Shown: in pieces, positions 6,303 through 15,038 of the stretch
Position numbering within the stretch: position 1 is the first letter of the stretch
How the letters are laid out: every line of letters begins with the position of its first letter
DNA from: Chitinivibrio alkaliphilus ACht1
Lineage (GTDB): Bacteria; Fibrobacterota; Chitinivibrionia; Chitinivibrionales; Chitinivibrionaceae
NCBI RefSeq assembly: GCF_000474745.1
Contig: NZ_ASJR01000020.1
Location: 1-37,189 of the forward strand
DNA: 37,189 nt
Direction: 5' to 3'
Notes under the pieces: generated by a model
The model's database searches: none
The model's input: the letters and a program-made list of their open reading frames with translations, nothing else
What the model was told of the DNA's origin: nothing
Position numbers and translations under genes: made by a program

Positions 6303-8246
6303 TCAAGGGTATGAAGGGGTGGACTGCCATGTGGATGAGGTGTCTGCTTTGAGATAGGTTTTACAAAGGGGGTAGAGGCTGTTTTCATTCAGTGGTTTTA
6401 CAAGAAAATGATTCATTCCTGCAGCGAGGCAACGTCGTTTTTCAGCCATGGTTGCGCGGGCCGTTACGGCAATAATCGGTGTTTCTTTACAAATACTTTG
6501 CCGAATAATTTTTGCCGTTTCGATACCGTCAAGCTCTGGCATTTGAACATCCATAAGAATAAGGCGTATCGTATACGCCTGTACTGCCTTGAGCGCTTCT
6601 ATGCCGGTACGGGCTTCCACGACTCGTATATCAGGAAAATAATTTTCAAAGAAGTGGCGTAGAATGATCATGCTGAGCTCTTCATCCTCCACGAGAAGAA
6701 TGGTTGTACGGGTTTCCGTCGTTCCTTGAGTATGTTTCTCCTTTGTTATGTTTTGGAAAAGAGAGGTTATTTTTTCCGGGGTGAGAGGTTTTGGAAGTAG
6801 ATGGCACGCAGCATTGTTTTGAGCAATACGAGTGTAGTCTTTTGCATGAAACGGATTGTAGAGACAAACTGAATGAGCGGAGTTTCCGTTCTCCTTAAGA
6901 TCTGCTTCATCTGTAACGTGCGCGGCTGCGTCGAAAAAGCAAAGGTCTGCCTTGTTTCGAATCTCCGTTTCAACAGTAATGTTATACCGCTCAAGCTGTT
7001 TTCTTAATAGATATGTTGTATATTTTCCTATTCCTGGATCTATGTAGGCGTTCGTATAGGGCGGAGATATGAGTACTGGGGAAGATGCTTTTGCCTCGGA
7101 TATCAGATCTAGGGTAAAAAAGAATGTGCTCCCCATACCGGGGGTGCTTTCTACACGAAGGGTTCCTCCCAGTTTCTCAACAAGCAAGCGGGATATGGTC
7201 AGGCCAAGCCCAGTTCCGCCAAAATGGTGAGTTGTATCATCTTTGGCTTGTAGGAAGGGGGTAAATATCTTCTTCACCTCTTTCTTATTCATGCCAATTC
7301 CTGTGTCTGAAACGGAGAATGTCCACGTGTAGGATGGCGGTGTATGTGGCGTTGCTGTGAGGCATAGAAGGACTTCTCCACGAGGAGAGAATTTGATAGC
7401 GTTGGTTACAAGGTTCATGAGAATCTGTTTTATTCTCAGGGGATCGGTCTGGACAAATTGCGGAGCATCTTCGGGAAAATCAAGGATGACTTCTGTTTCA
7501 TTTTTAAAAGCCGTATGTTTAACCATCTCTAATATATCGTACGTGATACGGGAAAGATCTGTTTCTGTTGTATGTATGGGGAGTTCTCCTGCTTCAATTT
7601 TTGAAAGATCAAGGATATTATTGATAATAGAAAGAAGCATTTTTCCAGAGGTGTGAATATTATCAATATATCGTGCGGTATTTGGTGCGAGGGTTCTTTT
7701 CTTACTGAGTTCAGTACATCCGATAATACCACTGAGGGGTGTTCTAATCTCATGGCTCATGGTAGCCAAGAAGGCTGTCTTTGCACGAGTTGCCTCTTCT
7801 GCTTTTTTTTGCGCATTCTGAAGTTTTTTCTCATTTTGCTTTATCCGACTAATGTTGTGTGCTATGGCGTTTATTTCCAGAACAGTACCACCTGTATCAA
7901 GTAAGGGGGATACATTTGAAACATACCATGAAATCTTTCCATCGGCATGGATAACGCGGTATTCAAGACTTTCTGCTTTTTTCTTATGAATAGTTACGTG
8001 CTTGATAAAGTCGATGCATTGGGCTGTATCTTTGGGATGAACAAACTTGTTGAGGTGCGTGCCGATGGTTTCTTCTTCTGTATATCCCAGTTTTTCGGTC
8101 CAATTGGGAGAGACATGGGTAATAACTCCCTCGGGAGTTATGGTGAAGATAATGTCGTCGGTGTTTTCAACGAGGTTCTTATAGCGCAGAAGGGTGTGGG
8201 ATAGTTGCTCCTCTGTATGTAGTCTCGATATGGTTGTTGCAACCAT
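6303..8246 (-). CDS. Hybrid sensor kinase, C-terminal part (PAS - kinase - receiver)
   Basis: Carries a PAS domain (about 20-135), a coiled linker, a HisKA dimerisation helix with phospho-acceptor His165 (ATMSHEIRTPLSG), and a HATPase with DTGIGM and GGTGLGLTIS. A degenerate receiver-like segment (385-500) and a true receiver with LVEDEE and Asp566 (LILMDVQMPELDG) follow. The reading frame upstream of its ATG continues without a stop as a GAF-like C-terminal segment (GYTGNYDHPFFLRKG, LCELYAD). That segment joins the gene at 8138-9061 if one base is added to the T run at 8339-8341. I therefore regard the two as one gene of about 920 codons broken by a frameshift; the ATG used here is only the first in-frame one after the break. 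Confidence 0.85.
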   Translation of the reverse strand: MVATTISRLHTEEQLSHTLLRYKNLVENTDDIIFTITPEGVITHVSPNWTEKLGYTEEETIGTHLNKFVHPKDTAQCIDFIKHVTIHKKKAESLEYRVIHADGKISWYVSNVSPLLDTGGTVLEINAIAHNISRIKQNEKKLQNAQKKAEEATRAKTAFLATMSHEIRTPLSGIIGCTELSKKRTLAPNTARYIDNIHTSGKMLLSIINNILDLSKIEAGELPIHTTETDLSRITYDILEMVKHTAFKNETEVILDFPEDAPQFVQTDPLRIKQILMNLVTNAIKFSPRGEVLLCLTATPHTPPSYTWTFSVSDTGIGMNKKEVKKIFTPFLQAKDDTTHHFGGTGLGLTISRLLVEKLGGTLRVESTPGMGSTFFFTLDLISEAKASSPVLISPPYTNAYIDPGIGKYTTYLLRKQLERYNITVETEIRNKADLCFFDAAAHVTDEADLKENGNSAHSVCLYNPFHAKDYTRIAQNNAACHLLPKPLTPEKITSLFQNITKEKHTQGTTETRTTILLVEDEELSMIILRHFFENYFPDIRVVEARTGIEALKAVQAYTIRLILMDVQMPELDGIETAKIIRQSICKETPIIAVTARATMAEKRRCLAAGMNHFLVKPLNENSLYPLCKTYLKADTSSTWQSTPSYP

Positions 8247-9061
8247 GTCGGCATAGAGTTCGCAGAGTAAGGGAGAAGTAAGGTGGTGTCCTTTTCGCAG
8301 AAAAAAAGGGTGGTCATAATTTCCTGTGTACCCTTCTGTTTACCCAAGATTGCCACAGGAATATCCCCCCACCTTAGATATAGGTGATGGAGTATGGGGA
8401 GATCTGTGAGCCTATAGAGGCGGGAAAGGTCTGTATATTGCAGGGTTCCCTTCGTAAGAAAGGCGTCAAATTCAGGGTCGGGGGGTGGTGACTGCCCGTG
8501 CGTCTCATCCCAGAGAGTTTCTTCCTTTTCAAAATCATTTTTGTTCTGTATCTTAAAAACACCCTCTTTGGGCAAATAGTGTCCACATATGACGGTATGA
8601 GCATGGGATAACTCTCGAAAGGTTGCTGAAATGGATTGGTAGTTAAGGGTTTTCGGAGCTGTTGTTTTTAGGTGTTGCGCAGCCCGTGCAATTACTCGTT
8701 CGGGGGTGATGTCTGTAAAAAATGTTGCAAAATATCCCGATGTAAGGGAGGACGCAGTTATTTTAAACCACTTTTTGAGCGGAGCAAAATACTGTGAAAA
8801 GGAGGTGTCTTCCTTGGTGTCTGCTATTTCTGAATAAAAATTAATCCATGGGAAGTCTTCATGAACAATCTCAGGAAGTATCTCCCGTACCGTCTTACCA
8901 ACAATGTCCTCAGCTGAGAGCCCTGTGAGGAGTTCATATCCCCTATTCGCTTCAATAAACCGATAGTCTATGGGAATACCCTGAGACGAGTAGATAATCT
9001 TATGGTAGGCATAGGCAAATTCCTTTTGGTGTAGGAGGGGGTGTTCACGGTGCGCATGCAT
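8138..9061 (-). CDS. Hybrid sensor kinase, N-terminal part (PAS and partial GAF-like domain)
   Basis: The first about 125 residues form a PAS domain (IEANRGYELLTGLSAEDIVGKTV). A GAF-like region then breaks at about residue 241 (VAILGK), where the frame is lost. The remaining 65 residues, rich in Thr, Ser and Pro, are out-of-frame translation of the neighbour's coding region and are not a real C terminus. The true start has AAAGGAG six bases before ATG. Together with 6303-8246 it would form a soluble PAS-GAF-PAS-kinase-receiver protein; no membrane segments are visible, so it would sense a cytoplasmic cue. It follows the upstream kinase gene by 23 bases in the same direction. Confidence 0.8.
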   Translation of the reverse strand: MHAHREHPLLHQKEFAYAYHKIIYSSQGIPIDYRFIEANRGYELLTGLSAEDIVGKTVREILPEIVHEDFPWINFYSEIADTKEDTSFSQYFAPLKKWFKITASSLTSGYFATFFTDITPERVIARAAQHLKTTAPKTLNYQSISATFRELSHAHTVICGHYLPKEGVFKIQNKNDFEKEETLWDETHGQSPPPDPEFDAFLTKGTLQYTDLSRLYRLTDLPILHHLYLRWGDIPVAILGKQKGTQEIMTTLFFCEKDTTLLLPYSANSMPTWLQQPYRDYIQRSNYPTPFCAIRTSLKTPTTLSSP

Positions 9062-9084
9062 CCGAGGCTCCTTTCATGGTATGG

Positions 9085-11070
9085 TTATTTGGAAACGGTG
9101 TGGAGAATGTTCTCTATGTGTTGTGTCAGGGAGTCAATAGTAAAGGGTTTTTTAATGAATGCATCATTTTGAGTAAGCTCCGTGTCTTCAAGTGTTTCCA
9201 TGGTATATCCTGACATAAACAACACCTTGGTATGTGGCGAGTGTTGACGAATCTTTTTGGCAAGTGCAAGGCCATTCATTTCCAGCATAACCACATCGGT
9301 AATGAGTAAGTCTATGGTGTGGTGGGTCTGTTTTACGTATTCCACTGCACGGTTCGGATTTTTTTCTGCGATAACGGTATACCCTAAATGGTGGAGTATC
9401 TTCTCTGTCGTACTGAGAATAGATGGTTCGTCTTCCACGAGGAGCACCACTTTTTTCTCTTTCTTTTGAGGGGGGAGCTGTTGTTTTGGAGCTGCTTCCT
9501 CAAGAGGGAGTTGTTTCTCTTCATGAACTGGAAAATAGAGCTTGAAGGTTGTTCCTGTTCCAGGATTGCTTTCCACATCTATAAAGCCACTATTCTGACG
9601 CATAATACCGTACACCGTTGAGAGGCCAAGGCCGGTGCCGCGCCCCACCTCTTTAGTGGTAAAAAAGGGTTCAAAAATACTTGAGAGGGTGGTTTTATCC
9701 ATGCCGGAGCCGGTGTCCCGTACGGTGAGTTGGACATATTTCTGCAGGGGGACCTGTTTTTGAAGTCCGGCCCCGGATGCATAGGGGGGTGAACCGTGGG
9801 CTGCATAGGTGGCAATGTCTATGGTACCACTCCCTTCTATGGCATCCTGTGCATTAATACAGAGGTTCATGATAATTTGGCTTAATTGTGATGGGTCTAA
9901 GTGTATCACAAAGTCATGAGGAGCGGGGGTCCAGGAAATCTCTACGGAATCTCTTGTTATTCGTCGCAACATGGAAAGTTGTTTTTCTATTTCCCTGTTG
10001 AGGCGAATGAGGCGGGGAGAGGCTACGTCTTTACGAGCAAAGGCGAGGAGTTGCTGGGTTAATTTTGCAGAACGCTGAGCTAAGGTTCCAATTTCATGTA
10101 AATCATCTTGAATGGCCGATTCTTTCGGGAGTTTCTCCCGGGCAAGTTCGATATATCCGAGCATGCCGCCCAGGGCATTATTAAAGTCATGGGCGATTCC
10201 TCCGGCAAGACGTCCAATGGATTCCATTTTTTGAGATTGAAGGAGCTGCTGTAAGAGCTTTTCCTTCTCCGCCTCTGCTTTTTTAAGATCTGTAATATCA
10301 GTGCCCGTTGCCAACACGCGTGGTATGCCGTCTATTTCAATACAGTTAAGGCGCATCTGTTCCCATACGATGTTACCATCTTTTGTACAATTCCTCCATT
10401 CAAACTGCTGCATTCCTTCTCTACATACTTTTTTAATCCACCCAAGAACCTCTTCTCGAGAATAGGGGGGAGTGTCCCATAGGTTGTTTTGCTGCAATTC
10501 CTTTACAGAGGAGTAGCCAAACACCTTATATGCCTGTGGATTTGCATCAATAATCTCCGCCGAATCAATGTCCATAATATAGATGGAAACAGGAACATTC
10601 ATAAAGAGTGTTTTAAATTGTTCTTCACTGCGAAGAAGGGCCTCCTGTGTTCTTGTTAAGGTGTCTTCGGTGGTAAGAAGGTGCATTATGCGTTCAATGG
10701 CGGTGGGCAGTCGATCGAGAAAATCAATATCTTTCACTAAGTAATCTCTGGCTCCGCACTTCATCATTTCCACGGCAAGTTCTTCGCTTCCTTGGCCGGT
10801 CATGATAATAAAGGGAGGTAGACAGTGGTGTTCTTCCAAGCGTTGGATGACCTCTGTTCCTGACATCTCGGCAAGGGTGTTATCCAGTAACAGAAGGCTT
10901 TTTGGGGTTTGAATAACCCGTTCTATCGCACCTTTTCCGGTTGTTTCAATATGGAGAGAATATCCCTTAGCGGATAATTTATGTCGAATAAGTTCACCGA
11001 TGCCATGATCGTCATCAACAACGATAATGTGTCGTGAGGGAGGTGATGGCGATTTTTCTATGCTCCTCAT
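9085..11070 (-). CDS. Hybrid sensor kinase: receiver - PAS - kinase - receiver
   Basis: A 661-residue soluble phosphorelay protein. The N-terminal receiver (14-130) has VVDDD and phospho-acceptor Asp63 (LLLLDNTLAEMSG). A coiled segment leads into a PAS domain (150-265). The dimerisation helix is of the NtrB-like GGIAHDFNNALGG type with His294, and the ATPase has NAQDA, DTGSGM and GRGTGLGLS. The C-terminal receiver (540-655) has LVEDEP and Asp592. A receiver at each end suggests it takes phosphate from another kinase, most simply in concert with the response regulator upstream, whose stop overlaps this ATG by four bases. The signal is not identifiable. Confidence 0.93.
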   Translation of the reverse strand: MRSIEKSPSPPSRHIIVVDDDHGIGELIRHKLSAKGYSLHIETTGKGAIERVIQTPKSLLLLDNTLAEMSGTEVIQRLEEHHCLPPFIIMTGQGSEELAVEMMKCGARDYLVKDIDFLDRLPTAIERIMHLLTTEDTLTRTQEALLRSEEQFKTLFMNVPVSIYIMDIDSAEIIDANPQAYKVFGYSSVKELQQNNLWDTPPYSREEVLGWIKKVCREGMQQFEWRNCTKDGNIVWEQMRLNCIEIDGIPRVLATGTDITDLKKAEAEKEKLLQQLLQSQKMESIGRLAGGIAHDFNNALGGMLGYIELAREKLPKESAIQDDLHEIGTLAQRSAKLTQQLLAFARKDVASPRLIRLNREIEKQLSMLRRITRDSVEISWTPAPHDFVIHLDPSQLSQIIMNLCINAQDAIEGSGTIDIATYAAHGSPPYASGAGLQKQVPLQKYVQLTVRDTGSGMDKTTLSSIFEPFFTTKEVGRGTGLGLSTVYGIMRQNSGFIDVESNPGTGTTFKLYFPVHEEKQLPLEEAAPKQQLPPQKKEKKVVLLVEDEPSILSTTEKILHHLGYTVIAEKNPNRAVEYVKQTHHTIDLLITDVVMLEMNGLALAKKIRQHSPHTKVLFMSGYTMETLEDTELTQNDAFIKKPFTIDSLTQHIENILHTVSK

Positions 11071-11555
11071 TGGTTTTGTTGCTCCTGAGTCTTTTTGGGT
11101 AGCTGCAACTCTGGTATTTGCACGATTGATATAAACAGGCCGAGTTGTTGAATGGCTGTTACAAAGGCAGAATATTCTACCGGTTTCGTGATGTAACTAT
11201 TGCATCCCAAGGCATGGCACTCTTCTATTTCAAAGGGGTCATCCGTGGTTGTGACCATAATAACAGGGAGTTTTTTGAGCTCTGGGTCTTGCTTTATTTG
11301 ACGAAGGACTTCCATGCCATCCATGCGGGGCATGCGAATATCAAGAAGCAGTACGTATGGCGTATGTTCTTGGCGCTTGATAGCATTATTGCTGCGAAAG
11401 AAAAAGTCGATAACCTCTTGGCCGTTATAAAAACGATGTATGGTATTGGTGACGCCGGCACGACGAAGGTTCTGTATAATCAGTTCTGCATGACCATCAT
11501 CGTCATCAGCGATGAGCAGAACGACTTCCTTTTTTTCTCGTTCGGTCTCCGTCAT
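11067..11555 (-). CDS. Rcp1-type single-domain response regulator
   Basis: A 162-residue receiver-only protein of the Rcp1 class (the regulators paired with bacteriophytochrome-like kinases). It has IADDDDGHAELI at 15-26, an extended loop before the phospho-acceptor Asp72 (LLLDIRMPRMDG), MVTTTDD with the conserved Thr, and YITKPV with the conserved Lys. The extra Gln-rich tail (IPELQLPKKTQEQQNQ) has no known role. A strong AAAGGAG site precedes the start. It sits between two hybrid kinases and overlaps the next by ATGA, so it is probably a shuttle between them. Confidence 0.92.
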   Translation of the reverse strand: MTETEREKKEVVLLIADDDDGHAELIIQNLRRAGVTNTIHRFYNGQEVIDFFFRSNNAIKRQEHTPYVLLLDIRMPRMDGMEVLRQIKQDPELKKLPVIMVTTTDDPFEIEECHALGCNSYITKPVEYSAFVTAIQQLGLFISIVQIPELQLPKKTQEQQNQ

Positions 11556-11633
11556 TTTCCACTCCTTTGTTCGACTGCATGTATCTACAGTGTAGCACTA
11601 TTGGTTCCCCTTCGCAAGGAGAAAAATGGGGGA

Positions 11634-13202
11634 TTAGTTTCTACACGCTCTGAGTACCAATTCTGCAAGGTCAAACTTCTTAAAGGGTTTGTGAAGGAAA
11701 AACACCCGGCCTTTGGCGCGCAGTTGTTCCATGTCTTTTTCCTTGGTGAATCCCGATGAAATAATAATGGGAATATCCCTATGGACATCACGAAGAAGAG
11801 AGAAGGTTTCCTGCCCCCCCATGACGGGCATTATCATATCAAGGATAATACCGTCAATACGGTGGTGTTCTTTTTGGAAAAGCTCTATTCCCTCACGCCC
11901 GTTTGATGCAGTGAGTACGGTAAACCCCAAACTTTCTAACATGTGGGAGGCGGTTTTGCGAATGAGTTCTTCATCATCAATAATGAGGATGGTCTCGGTT
12001 CCCCGGGGGAGTTGTCGATTTTTCTCCTGTACCGGAAGAGAGAGTGGCTCGGCCAGAGGCAGGTATATATAAAAGATGGTGCCCTGCCCCGGCTCTGAAT
12101 AGACGGTTATTGCTCCGGCATGTTCTTGCACTGCACCGTACACTGCTGCTAAGCCCAGACCGGTTCCCTCTCCGGTGGGTTTTGTTGTAAAAAATGGTTC
12201 AAATATATGGGCCGATATGTCGGGAGACATGCCGCATCCGGTATCGCGCACCCCTATTTCCAAGTAGTCCCCTTCTTCAATATTGAAGGGGGAGGAGAGA
12301 CAGTACTCTTTGTCGAGATGGGTGTTTTTAAGCGAAAATGTGATAGTTCCGGTTTTTTCTATGGCATGGGACGCGTTAATTCCCATATTCATGAGGGCAT
12401 TTTGCAATAGAGAGGTGTTTCCGATGATGGTTGTGTCGCGAGCGGTTATCTCTGTGTTGAGCGTGATGGCCCGGTCTACGGTATGTCCTAATAGAGCTAC
12501 GGTTTCTGTTACAATATCTTGTGCATCAAGAGGGTATTTTTCGCTTACTTCAGCCCGCGAAAAGGTGAGCAGTTTTTTGGTTAGGTCTGTGGCGCGGTTT
12601 GCTGCGGTGAGAATAAGGGTAACAAACTCTTTTTCCTCTCCCTTAGAATGTTCTTCCGTAAGTATTTCAGCAGCTCCAATAATACCCGCTAAGGCATTGT
12701 TGAAGTCGTGAGCGATCCCTCCGGAAAGTCGTCCCAACGCTTCGAGCTTTTGAGTTTGGTGAAGCTGTTCTTCCAAACGCTTGCCTTCTAATTCAGCATT
12801 TCGTAATTCCGTAATATTTCGCATGGTGGATAGCACTCGATTTTCGCCCATGGGTGTATATCGAATTTCATAATATCGTTTTTCCTTTTGTATGGTTATC
12901 TCATATGTTGCGTAGGACTTTGTTCGGGTTTGTAGTACCTTTTCTATGTTATCGTGGGTGAGTTTTGCCACATACTCCGGGGCTACTTCGTCGATTGACT
13001 TTCCAAGAAACTCGTGAGGAGGCATAAGGTAGTCGTCGGTCATCTCCTTTGGGTGACAATCAAGAAGAATTCCTTCAGTAGAACAAACGATCATTATATC
13101 AGGATTTGCTTCCAAGAGTGCTTGGTTTCGTTCAAGTAAGTCGGCAAGTTCCCTGTTTTTAGCACTGAGATCCTGTTCTCTATTTTGCAGTTCCCGAAGC
13201 AT
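11634..13202 (-). CDS. Membrane sensor kinase, C-terminal part (PAS - kinase - receiver)
   Basis: Begins in the last helix of a HAMP domain (MLRELQNREQ), followed by coiled coil, PAS (25-135), an NtrB-like dimerisation helix with His165 (GGIAHDFNNALAG), ATPase (NASHA, DTGCGM, GEGTGLGLA) and a receiver with IIDDEE and Asp455 (GIILDMIMPVMGG). The upstream in-frame sequence before this ATG reads as the rest of the HAMP domain (LVSEAHELTLAFGN). It joins the gene at 13094-14416 if one base is added near the G run at 13244-13248. I treat both as one transmembrane hybrid kinase of about 930 codons with a frame break. Confidence 0.85.
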   Translation of the reverse strand: MLRELQNREQDLSAKNRELADLLERNQALLEANPDIMIVCSTEGILLDCHPKEMTDDYLMPPHEFLGKSIDEVAPEYVAKLTHDNIEKVLQTRTKSYATYEITIQKEKRYYEIRYTPMGENRVLSTMRNITELRNAELEGKRLEEQLHQTQKLEALGRLSGGIAHDFNNALAGIIGAAEILTEEHSKGEEKEFVTLILTAANRATDLTKKLLTFSRAEVSEKYPLDAQDIVTETVALLGHTVDRAITLNTEITARDTTIIGNTSLLQNALMNMGINASHAIEKTGTITFSLKNTHLDKEYCLSSPFNIEEGDYLEIGVRDTGCGMSPDISAHIFEPFFTTKPTGEGTGLGLAAVYGAVQEHAGAITVYSEPGQGTIFYIYLPLAEPLSLPVQEKNRQLPRGTETILIIDDEELIRKTASHMLESLGFTVLTASNGREGIELFQKEHHRIDGIILDMIMPVMGGQETFSLLRDVHRDIPIIISSGFTKEKDMEQLRAKGRVFFLHKPFKKFDLAELVLRACRN

Positions 13203-14416
13203 ATTCCCAAAAGCGAGGGTAAGTTCATGCGCTTCAGATACAAGGGGGCTGCATGAGGGGAGGGGGTATTGCGAGCTCCCCGGGATATTTTCTGTGCTAT
13301 TTCTGCGATAGTCTTTATGGGAACCAAGGCTTTGTGAAAAAGAAGAAACGCTGCAAAGGAGAAGGAAAGGAGAAGTGTAAAAACCATGATGCGGCTGTTT
13401 CGTTGACGCTGGCGAACATCTCCCATGAGTGCTGCCTCCGGCATGGCGACAACAATATTCCAGTGCAGATTGTCCTTATGAAAGGGCGTGCTGTTTACAA
13501 AAATTTCCTTGTTTTCTATAAGAAGGGCAAGGGAGTTTTTCTTGTCTTGAGTCTTTTGTGCAAGGGCTGTAGCGCTTTGTCGTAGCAAAGGGTGTCTTGA
13601 TTGCATGGCTTTGGGAAGACTCACTAAGCCATTTTCAGAGCGAGTAATGGTATCTTGGGTTTTGTAGGATGAAGCGAGGAGGCTGCCCTCTGATGTTGTA
13701 ATATACACAGCACCTCCCGGAGGAATCTCTTCTTCTTGAAGAAAGGCATGGAGCCGACCAAGCTTTACATCAACGATAGCCGCACCGTACAACGTATTTT
13801 GAGGAGAAAAAACAGGAAGCATATGAGTAATTGTAAGCTCAGCTTTCTCATCAAGGTTTACATATACCTCGGACCATTGTTTCGTGGGAGACTCAAAGAG
13901 CGGGGCAAACCAGGGCCGTTGGGTGGGGTCATACGCACCAAAAACAGCAGCTATTGGGCCGGAACGGTGCAGGGTTTCGTAGATATAGAGACTGTCATTG
14001 GTATGTGTATCCTGCACCATGAGATTGAGACTTTCGTCATCATTAATTCTGATGCCAAGGTAGTTTTTATAGATATTTCCATAGTTTACCGTGCTGATTT
14101 GAGGTGTGTGCTCACGGGCCTGCCGTGCGATTTCTTGAAACCACGGTTCAAGAGGTGAAAGATCATTCTCATCGTAGAGGCTCTGCATACGTATGTACGT
14201 TTTATTTGTGTAATTAACAAGGGCTGGTTCCTTCAACAGCTCGGAAATGCGCAGGGCTGTATGTTCAGTAATACCGTGGATGGTGTTTTTTCCCTGCTGG
14301 GTTAAAAGTGAGTCATAATCCATGTGTTGGGTATGCACAAATATAAAGAGAATACCCCCCGTGAGGAGCGCGAAAAAGAGAAAAAGTAAGGTTCCAAGAT
14401 GTATATGTAGTTTCAT
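13094..14416 (-). CDS. Membrane sensor kinase, N-terminal part (Cache sensor and HAMP start)
   Basis: Starts MKLHIHLGTLLFLFF with a transmembrane segment (about 7-26), followed by a large periplasmic double-Cache region (about 35-340). Motifs such as YDPTQRPWF and VYVNLDEKAELTITHMLPVF are typical of dCache_1 small-molecule sensors. A second transmembrane segment (MVFTLLLSFSFAAFLLF) and the first half of a HAMP domain (LVPIKTIAEIAQKI) come next. After about residue 392 the frame changes and the last 50 residues are spurious. Start 14416 was chosen over an upstream ATG at 14455 because AAGGA lies upstream of it and the membrane segment begins directly. Cache domains commonly bind amino acids, organic acids or other small molecules; the ligand here is unknown. 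Confidence 0.85.
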   Translation of the reverse strand: MKLHIHLGTLLFLFFALLTGGILFIFVHTQHMDYDSLLTQQGKNTIHGITEHTALRISELLKEPALVNYTNKTYIRMQSLYDENDLSPLEPWFQEIARQAREHTPQISTVNYGNIYKNYLGIRINDDESLNLMVQDTHTNDSLYIYETLHRSGPIAAVFGAYDPTQRPWFAPLFESPTKQWSEVYVNLDEKAELTITHMLPVFSPQNTLYGAAIVDVKLGRLHAFLQEEEIPPGGAVYITTSEGSLLASSYKTQDTITRSENGLVSLPKAMQSRHPLLRQSATALAQKTQDKKNSLALLIENKEIFVNSTPFHKDNLHWNIVVAMPEAALMGDVRQRQRNSRIMVFTLLLSFSFAAFLLFHKALVPIKTIAEIAQKISRGARNTPSPHAAPLYLKRMNLPSLLGICFGNCKIENRISVLKTGNLPTYLNETKHSWKQILI

Positions 14417-14473
14417 AGGAGTCTTCCTTGGGTGAGCGTTTAAATAGTGTACCATTCGGTATGATTCGATGCA

Positions 14474-14496
14474 CTGTTTTTTTTTCTTAAAAACAG
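14474..14496. other. A/T-rich inverted repeat between divergent transcripts
   Basis: CTGTTTTT and AAAAACAG form a perfect eight-base inverted repeat around a seven-base loop in the gap between the divergent membrane kinase and the Rrf2 operon. It could be a regulator site or a weak hairpin; nothing in the sequence decides between these. Confidence 0.35.
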
Positions 14497-14532
14497 AGTG
14501 ATGAGCAAAAACGACCGAACAGAGGAGGATAA

Positions 14533-14550
14533 TTGATTTTTTACAATCAA
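14533..14550 (+). promoter_or_regulatory. Candidate operator of the Rrf2 operon
   Basis: TTGATT and AATCAA form a six-base inverted repeat with a six-base gap, 44 bases before the Rrf2 start. A TATAGT -10-like box lies downstream at 14567-14572 without a clear -35 at normal distance. Autoregulated Rrf2 genes often carry such dyads; assignment here is inferred from position and symmetry only. Confidence 0.35.
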
Positions 14551-14594
14551 ATGTATATTTTTAGGGTATAGTTTTTTTTAGAAGGATGGGGACT

Positions 14595-15038
14595 ATGCGA
14601 TTATCCACGAAGACACGGTATAGCTTGCGGATATTAATTCAGCTTGCTACGGTGGGGCCCAACTCTCCCGCGTTGAAGGGAAAGGTTATGGCGCAAGAAC
14701 AGGAAATATCAGAGCCGTATCTGGAACAAATTATGATTCCCTTAAAAAGTTCCGGCTTGGTAAGCACAATTCGCGGGTGCAACGGTGGGTATGTGCTCAA
14801 TGCAGATCCGGAAAAAATCACAGTTCTTGATATAATTGAACTTTTTGATGGTCCCGTGCAATTTTCCAGTTGCAAGGAAGAAAATGATGGGAGTCCCTGT
14901 CGCCGTATCGCCAATTGCCCCAGTACGGCTGTGTGGGCACATTTATCAAAGGTGTTACGGGAAGAAGCGCAGAAAATAACAGTGAAAGAGTTAGCTGATA
15001 AGTGCACCACCTCTGAATTTCAGGAGTATGTCATATGA
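14595..15038 (+). CDS. Rrf2-family transcriptional regulator
   Basis: A 147-residue DNA-binding protein of the IscR/CymR/NsrR family. The N terminus is typical (MRLSTKTRYSLRILIQLA), followed by a winged helix (EISEPYLEQI, LVSTIRGCNGGYVL) and a dimerisation helix. Three cysteines in the pattern C-x8-C-x5-C (SCKEE to ANCPS, about residues 92-107) match the position of cluster-binding cysteines in IscR/NsrR-type proteins, although the first spacing is wider than the IscR pattern. It may therefore sense Fe-S or redox status rather than act as a cysteine-free CymR. Start at 14595 fits the family N terminus and follows AAGGA; an upstream ATG adds three residues. Its stop overlaps the cysK start by ATGA. 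Confidence 0.93.
   Translation: MRLSTKTRYSLRILIQLATVGPNSPALKGKVMAQEQEISEPYLEQIMIPLKSSGLVSTIRGCNGGYVLNADPEKITVLDIIELFDGPVQFSSCKEENDGSPCRRIANCPSTAVWAHLSKVLREEAQKITVKELADKCTTSEFQEYVI

Noticed and set aside
11145-11759. About 200-codon plus-strand frame over the Rcp1-type regulator
   Set aside because: Antisense to a receiver with all catalytic residues; contains no known domain.
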